Assembly (NCBI RefSeq): GCF_030486595.1
Contig: NZ_JAUJZH010000029.1
Coordinates: forward strand, 36,482-100,481
Length of the DNA stretch: 64,000 bases
From: Variovorax ginsengisoli
Lineage (GTDB): Bacteria > Pseudomonadota > Gammaproteobacteria > Burkholderiales > Burkholderiaceae_C
Direction: 5' to 3'
Of the stretch, positions 59,518 to 64,000 are shown in pieces. The notes beneath the pieces are model-generated. The model had not been told where the DNA came from. It saw only the letters and a list, made by a program, of their open reading frames with translations, and made no database searches. Made by a program: the position numbers and the translations under genes. Each line of letters opens with the position of its first letter. The first letter of the stretch is position 1.

Positions 59518-60792
59518 CTACGACTGGGCCGGAAGCACCCGGCCATGGTTGATGCCGAAGCCGATGCGCCGGAAGCCTTGGCGGTCGCACCAGCCGCGGA
59601 AGATGACCGAATCTCCATCCTCCAGAAAGCTGCGGCTTTCGCCATTGCTCAATTGGACCGGCATCTGGCCGGCCAGCGCCAGTTCCATCAACGCGCCGGC
59701 CTCCGCCCGGCTCGGGCCCGAGATCGTGCCGCTACCCGGCAGGTCACCGGCCTGCAGGTTGCAGCCGCCCGCCGTGTGATTTTCAATCATCTGACCCATC
59801 GACCAGTAGTGGTGCGCAAACGTCGTGTGCGACAGGGTCTGGGGCGGCAGTTTGCCGGAGCGCATTCGATCAGTCTCGATCAGGACTTCCAATCTGATGT
59901 CCAGCGCGCCAGCCGCCCGATTCCCGTCATCTTCCAGATAGGGCAGCGGCTGAGGATCCGAAGGAGGACGCGTCCAGGGTTGTCGATAGGGGGCAAGCGC
60001 ATCCAGGGTGACGATCCAGGGAGACACTGTAGTGGCGAAGTTCTTGGCATGGAAGGGCCCGAGCGGCGTCATCTCCCACGCCTGGATGTCGCGTGCCGAC
60101 CAGTCGTTGAGCAGGCAGATGCCAAAGGCGTGGTCTTCCGCGGAAGACAGCGGGATCCGTTCGCCGGGTGCATTGCCGACCCCGATATACAAACCGAGTT
60201 CGAGCTCGTAGTCGAGTCGCTGGCACGGCCCGTACTCCGGAGGGGCTCCACCGCCCCGGAGTGCTTGCCCACGCGGACGCCGGAAGGTCTGGCCTGCGAC
60301 ACCGATCGAGGAAACACGACCGTGGTATGCGGTGGGCACCCACTGGAAGTTTCTGGGAAGATCTCCCTTGGGTTCGAGCAGGGCGCTGATGGCGCGGGTG
60401 TGGTGAATGGAGGTATAGAAGTCCGTGTAGTCGCCGACGCGTCGATGTCGTTCGCGCCGTCTTGCCGGAGCATTCGGAAGAGCGCGTGGCGCAGCGCGCG
60501 CCACGCGGCCGGTCCCATCGCCAAGAAGTCGTTGAGTGCCGGGGCCGCACATGCCTTTGCCGCCTGCAGTGAGATGCCATCGAGGCCGTCCGGGTCCGCT
60601 GCTTGGCTCAGCGTCGCCAAATTCAGCACTTGGTCGCCGATAGCGACGCCCCCCGCGCAAGGGCTCATCGCTGCCCGATCGCCGGAAGGCGCCAAAGGGC
60701 AGATTCTGAATCGGAAAGTCGGTGTCGTCCGAATTCGCGCTCAGTATCCAGCTTGTGGCCGAGGCGTCGTGGGTAAGGTCTATTTCGCGCAT
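59518..60792 (-). pseudogene. Fumarylacetoacetase (two-domain FAH), with two compensating frameshifts
   Basis: Full-length fumarylacetoacetase-like gene of about 424 codons. The first frame opens MREIDLTHDASATSWILSAN and NLPFGAFRRSG. After a six-G run (60649-60654) the protein continues in a second frame (GVAIGDQVLNLATLSQAADP to ALFRMLRQDG). It then returns to the first frame at about 60435 with VGDYTDFYTSIHHTRAISAL, the metal and catalytic motifs LDYELELGLYIGVGNAPGER, LLNDWSARDIQAWEM, AKNFATTVSPWIV and LPGSGTISGPSRAEAGALME. The two shifts cancel. Either the gene is dead or these are base-calling errors. The product would split fumarylacetoacetate or an analog. Confidence 0.8.
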
Positions 60793-60806
60793 GGCTCGCC
60801 TCACCC

Positions 60807-62039
60807 TCAGTCGAACGCACCGCTGAGACTGCGGCGGCTGCGCAGTACCCCTTGCGTGCGAAGCGCCTCGATGCGTTCCTCCGTGAGCCCGAGTTCGCCC
60901 AGGACCACACTGTTGCTCTCTCCTTGGAAGTAGGGCACGCCAGGTGCCGGCAACTCGGAGCTTCCAAAGCGCCAGGGCGGGCCAGGCATGCGCACCGTGC
61001 CGCCGTCGCGATCGTCCACTTTGACGATCGCTCCCCAGTCCTTGGCCCACTCCGATTCAGCCAGATCCTGCGTGCTGCGCACGATGCCGATCGCAAGGCC
61101 TGCCTCGCTCACTTGCGCCTGCAGCAGATCCAGATCGGTGAAAGTCAGGATCCACGCCTTGACCTCGGCCATCAGGCTCTCAAGGTTTGCCTTGCGCAGG
61201 GTCGCTGATGCGAATCGCGGGTCCGTGAAGAGATCGGTCCGACGCATCATCGAGCAGTACTTGAGAAACATCGGTGAAGCCACTGGGCTCGAAGCGATGG
61301 TCAGCTTTCGCCCATCTGGCAGCTCGAACAGGGGCGACTCATTTGCGCTCAATGCGTAGGGCTCGTCCTTGACATCCAGACCTGTCAACAGGGCGCCGGC
61401 GCGTTCGTTGACGGAGAGCATCGTGGCGGCCATGCACACATCCACGTACTGGCCTTCACCGGTGCGCTCGCGATGCCGAAGGGCGGCCAGCACGGCGATG
61501 ACGCCTTGCAGTCCGGTGTACACGTCAGCATGGCTGCAGGCATCATTGCGCGGTTCGACCATCGCGCCTTCGTAATGTTTCTGCAGAATGTCTGTGAGTC
61601 CGGTCTCGGCGTGGACTGTCGGTGCGAATGCCGGTCGATTGCGCCAAGGTCCCGTCTGCCCGTACCCGCTGATCGAAACGTAGACGATTTTTGGATTGAT
61701 TTTCACCACGTCGTCGTAGGCAAAGCCGAAGCGTGCCAGCGTCCCCGGGCGAAAGTTCTCGACGATGACGTCGGCACTACGGCACATGTCCCCGACGATT
61801 TCGCGCGCCTCAGGCCAATTGAGGTCCAGGCTGATGTTGCGCTTGCCGGCGTTCTGCTGCGCGTAGTACATCGACATCGTTCCGACATGCGGTACACCTG
61901 CGCGGCCCAGATCACCGGCGGGTGGCTCGATCTTGGTCACTTCGGCGCCCAAGTCGCGCAGCGTCTTAGTGCAACTCGGTCCGGACAGCACGCGCGTGAA
62001 GTCGACCACGCGCAGGCCTTCGAGTGGGGCGGCGCTCAT
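60807..62039 (-). CDS. CaiB/BaiF family (class III) CoA-transferase
   Basis: A 410-residue CoA-transferase, paralog of the one at 2383. Seen: LRVVDFTRVLSGPSCTKTLR, AEVTKIEPPAGDLGR, YYAQQNAGKRNISLDL, VENFRPGTLARFG and the nucleophile Asp in CSHADVYTGLQG. It starts one base after the enoyl-CoA hydratase stop, the same coupling seen in the left-hand cluster. Confidence 0.93.
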   Translation of the reverse strand: MSAAPLEGLRVVDFTRVLSGPSCTKTLRDLGAEVTKIEPPAGDLGRAGVPHVGTMSMYYAQQNAGKRNISLDLNWPEAREIVGDMCRSADVIVENFRPGTLARFGFAYDDVVKINPKIVYVSISGYGQTGPWRNRPAFAPTVHAETGLTDILQKHYEGAMVEPRNDACSHADVYTGLQGVIAVLAALRHRERTGEGQYVDVCMAATMLSVNERAGALLTGLDVKDEPYALSANESPLFELPDGRKLTIASSPVASPMFLKYCSMMRRTDLFTDPRFASATLRKANLESLMAEVKAWILTFTDLDLLQAQVSEAGLAIGIVRSTQDLAESEWAKDWGAIVKVDDRDGGTVRMPGPPWRFGSSELPAPGVPYFQGESNSVVLGELGLTEERIEALRTQGVLRSRRSLSGAFD

Positions 62040-62040
62040 C

Positions 62041-62799
62041 TCAGTTCCCCTCGAAGACTGCGGAGCCCGGCCCTGTCGCGGCGAAGGCATCCAGGCCCCT
62101 CTTCTGGTCGCGGCTGTTCCACATCACCGTGTTGGCTTCCTCCTGTCGTGCATCGCCTGCTGCGATACCCCCGCGTGCCGCCAGATTCGCCACCGTCTTG
62201 ATGCTGCGGAACGCCACCGTGGCACCCGCTGCCAGTTGTCGTGCCCACGAGAGCGACGCGGCAGCCAGCTCGGCCTCCGCCGCGACGAGATTGATCACGC
62301 CCCAACGTTCCAGCGAACGCGCATCGTGGCGGCGCGCGAACATCGCCATCTCTTTGGCGCGAGCCACGCCGGCGCGTTGCACCACACGCTGAACGCCGCC
62401 GAGCAGTGGCAACAGGCCGAGTGAGGCTTCCGCCATTCCGAAGGTCGCGGTGTCCGCTGCAACGATCATGTCGCACATCAACGCCAGTTCGAAGCCACCG
62501 CCAAGCGCGGCGCCATGGACCGCTGCGACGGTAGGCACAGGCACGTCTTCCAACAAGGCCCAGAGGCGAGCGAGCTCGCTCTGACTCCAGCGTTCAACAG
62601 GAAGCAGGTTGAGGTCGGCACCCGCGCAGAAGTGGCGCATTGAACTGCGCAGCAGGATGGCGCGACAGCCTTCGCCGACGGCTTGTTCGTACGCAGCCGC
62701 AAGCGCCTGCAGCATCGCGTTGTCAATCAGGTTGTGGGGTGGCTTCGCCAGGGTGACGATGCCGACGGCGCCATCCTTTTCATATGCAACTGGGCTCAT
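62041..62799 (-). CDS. Enoyl-CoA hydratase/isomerase family protein
   Basis: A 252-residue crotonase-fold protein, paralog of 3615. Seen: VGIVTLAKPPHNLIDNAMLQ, FCAGADLNLLPVERW, VHGAALGGGFELALMCDMIV and FGMAEASLGLLPLLGGVQRV, with a Glu in the usual catalytic stretch. AAGGAGAAAG precedes the ATG. First gene of the right-hand minus operon; its promoter region holds two palindromes at 62832 and 62853. Confidence 0.92.
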   Translation of the reverse strand: MSPVAYEKDGAVGIVTLAKPPHNLIDNAMLQALAAAYEQAVGEGCRAILLRSSMRHFCAGADLNLLPVERWSQSELARLWALLEDVPVPTVAAVHGAALGGGFELALMCDMIVAADTATFGMAEASLGLLPLLGGVQRVVQRAGVARAKEMAMFARRHDARSLERWGVINLVAAEAELAAASLSWARQLAAGATVAFRSIKTVANLAARGGIAAGDARQEEANTVMWNSRDQKRGLDAFAATGPGSAVFEGN

Positions 62800-62828
62800 G
62801 CTTTCTCCTTGTATGGAAGCAATGCTAA

Positions 62829-62864
62829 CGATGTTAACAGATTCTTGTTATCGGTGTTAACACC
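62829..62864. promoter_or_regulatory. Tandem TGTTAACA palindromes between the minus operon and tetR
   Basis: CGATGTTAACA (62829-62839) and CGGTGTTAACAC (62852-62863) share the palindromic core TGTTAACA; the second extends to the perfect 12-base GGTGTTAACACC at 62853-62864. The centres are 23 bases apart. Placed between divergent enoyl-CoA hydratase and tetR genes, they are probable TetR binding sites. Confidence 0.55.
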
Positions 62865-62929
62865 TAGCTCTGAAGAAGGCACCGAAAGATATCGCTTGTA
62901 AGATCGATCACGTTGAAAACCGTATCGCC

Positions 62930-63676
62930 ATGTCCATCAAGCTGCCCAGAACACCCCCACGAGCGACTCCCCGCGTTGGCTCCAAAACGCCCCGTGCGCT
63001 GCCCCCGCAACTCAGCGAGCCCGCCTACGAGCGCGGCGGCCTGCGCAACGCGCTCGTCGAGGAGGGGCGCAAGATGTTCGAGGAAAACGGTGCGAGCGAA
63101 CTGAGCCTGCGCGCGCTGGCGCGACGACTCGGAGTGTCTGAAGCAGCGCCATCGCGCCACTTCAAGGGAAAGGAAGAATTGCTGGCTGCCATCGCGTCCA
63201 GCGGATTCAAGGAGTTGGCTGAGCAACGCGTGAAGATCTCGGCAATGAATCTTGACGCGCTGGCCAAGGCCCGTGAAATGATGCTGAGCTACGTGCGCTA
63301 CGCGGAGTTGCACGCCGGCTTGTTCGATCTGATGACGGGGCCGCGACTACTACAAGAGTTTGTCCGAGGTGATGTCGAGGCAGTGAGCAATGTGTCGTAC
63401 TCCTACTTTTCAGATTCGATCTTCGAATTGGCGCTCGAGAGCGGCTGGGCCAAGGGCCAATTGCAATATCTTTCGCACGCAGCTTGGTCTACGGAACACG
63501 GTGTTGCGGCGCTCATACTGGCGGGCCGCACTCCGAGAACGGACAGCGGTCTTGACAAGCAGCAGATGATCGAACTCTCGATCGATCTCTTTCTATCCGC
63601 TGTGGTCGCAGGGCCCAAGCGGTTGAAGGGACCTCCGGTGTCGCACGTGGGTAAGCGCGGTCTCAAGGCCCTTTGA
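62930..63676 (+). CDS. TetR-family transcriptional regulator
   Basis: A 248-residue TetR protein with an N-terminal extension rich in Pro, Arg and Thr (about 40 residues) before the HTH: LRNALVEEGRKMFEENGASE, LSLRALARRLGVSEAAPSRH and FKGKEELLAAIASSGFKELA. The 'G.se..psRHF..KeeLL' form and the WHG-like C-terminal domain match regulators of acyl-CoA metabolism. It diverges from the CaiB/enoyl-CoA hydratase operon, its likely target. Confidence 0.9.
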   Translation: MSIKLPRTPPRATPRVGSKTPRALPPQLSEPAYERGGLRNALVEEGRKMFEENGASELSLRALARRLGVSEAAPSRHFKGKEELLAAIASSGFKELAEQRVKISAMNLDALAKAREMMLSYVRYAELHAGLFDLMTGPRLLQEFVRGDVEAVSNVSYSYFSDSIFELALESGWAKGQLQYLSHAAWSTEHGVAALILAGRTPRTDSGLDKQQMIELSIDLFLSAVVAGPKRLKGPPVSHVGKRGLKAL

Positions 63677-63696
63677 CGTCGACTCGTTGACGAAGT

Positions 63697-63896
63697 TGAA
63701 TCGCCCCGGTTTTCGTGGAGGCCGGTTGGTTTAAGTCAGGCCACCACCGCAGTGGCTTGACTGGCGAGTTGCCGATAGTAGTTTGCCTCAGCTTCTGCAG
63801 GCGGGATGTAGCCGATGGGCTCGAGCAGTCGGTGGTGGTTGAACCATGACACCCATTCCAGCGTGGCCAGTTCCACGGATTCCTTGGTTGGCGGAT
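63697..63896 (-). pseudogene. IS3-family element, end with OrfB C-terminal fragment
   Basis: TGAATCGCCCCGG at 63697 resembles the terminal repeat of IS3-group elements. Just inside, the minus strand encodes the last about 53 codons of OrfB: SWFNHHRLLEPIGYIPPAEA then EANYYRQLASQ, stop at 63736. Upstream codons (NPPTKESVELATLEW) join IS30 sequence directly, so the rest of the IS3 is lost or displaced. Confidence 0.75.
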
Positions 63897-64000
63897 TCAA
63901 CCGGTCGTCGCAACACCGGGTTGTCGAACGGATTTTAGATACTCGTTCAAGGTCTCAGCCGGTGTCTTCCAGCCCAGTGTTTTGCGCGGCCTGTTGTTCA
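63897..64000 (-). CDS. IS30-family transposase, C-terminal part at window edge
   Basis: The minus-strand frame entering from the right edge reads NNRPRKTLGWKTPAETLNEY and ends with TGA at 63897. This is the classical IS30 C-terminus ('LN.RPRK.Lg..tP.E'). Most of the gene lies beyond the window, so its integrity cannot be judged. It appears to have inserted into the IS3 element. Confidence 0.75.
   Translation of the reverse strand, partial: NNRPRKTLGWKTPAETLNEYLKSVRQPGVATTG

Noticed and set aside
1..64000. Defence system, secondary-metabolite cluster, prophage or CRISPR
   Set aside because: No nuclease/methylase sets, synthases, phage structural genes or repeat arrays were found; the content is catabolic, regulatory and IS-derived.

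Overview
The window looks like a catabolic accessory region from a high-GC beta-proteobacterium, most likely Burkholderiales (Comamonadaceae or Alcaligenaceae type). The basis is three Bug-family (TctC-like) periplasmic binding proteins, a Porin_4 general porin, a Liv-type ABC importer, paralogous CaiB/enoyl-CoA hydratase/FAH clusters and IS3, IS6, IS30 and IS630 family sequences. No rRNA, tRNA, CRISPR array or replication origin was seen. The organism is inferred from gene content only.

Layout. (1) 1-5534, minus strand and visibly AT-richer than the rest: an uptake and degradation operon (Bug receptor, enoyl-CoA hydratase, CaiB CoA-transferase, MhpD-type hydratase, FAH hydrolase, truncated enolase-superfamily gene). 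(2) 5828-8045: scar zone with an IS630 tail, a decayed pntB and a frameshifted ModA-like gene. (3) 8081-24026: the most coherent and unusual unit. A LacI-type regulator and an FAH enzyme (minus) diverge from a long plus-strand operon: Liv importer (livH, fused livM-livG, livF, livJ), cupin, an enolase paralog with altered active-site residues, FMN reductase, extradiol dioxygenase, AhpD/CMD protein, zinc-type dehydrogenase, D-2-hydroxyacid dehydrogenase and an APH-fold kinase. A matching LacI-type operator lies at the liv promoter and again at the promoter of the porin that closes the unit. (4) 24400-25865: an IS3 fragment cut by a dead IS6 element.

(5) 26165-31636: panE-like reductase and thiolase (minus), then tetR, alpha/beta hydrolase and an acuI-type reductase (plus). 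(6) 32240-39491: Crp/Fnr regulator, HD-domain protein, MFS carrier, epoxide-hydrolase-like enzyme, acyl-CoA ligase, class II aldolase and haloacid-dehalogenase-like HAD. (7) 40529-46562: SDR, Bug receptor, NTF2-like protein, enoyl-CoA hydratase, two alpha/beta hydrolases and a convergent IclR regulator. (8) 46889-54095: mostly minus-strand SDRs, hydrolases and two further acuI copies, with tetR divergent. (9) 54432-57833: marR diverging from thioesterase, thiolase and aldo/keto reductase. (10) 58467-63676: a second Bug/FAH/CaiB/enoyl-CoA hydratase cluster with a divergent tetR, clearly paralogous to block 1. (11) IS3 and IS30 tails at the right edge.

Together the genes describe scavenging of aromatic or alicyclic carboxylic acids: entry by porin, Bug, Liv or MFS systems; CoA activation; hydration, oxidation and thiolysis; ring or C-C bond cleavage by extradiol dioxygenase and FAH enzymes. 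A second theme is decay. At least a dozen genes are reduced to fragments, and two remnants (etfB/etfA at 20146 and nemA at 52242) are in-frame joins of the start of one gene to the end of the same or the next gene, the mark of internal deletions rather than point errors. A few single-base frameshifts in G runs may be sequencing errors.
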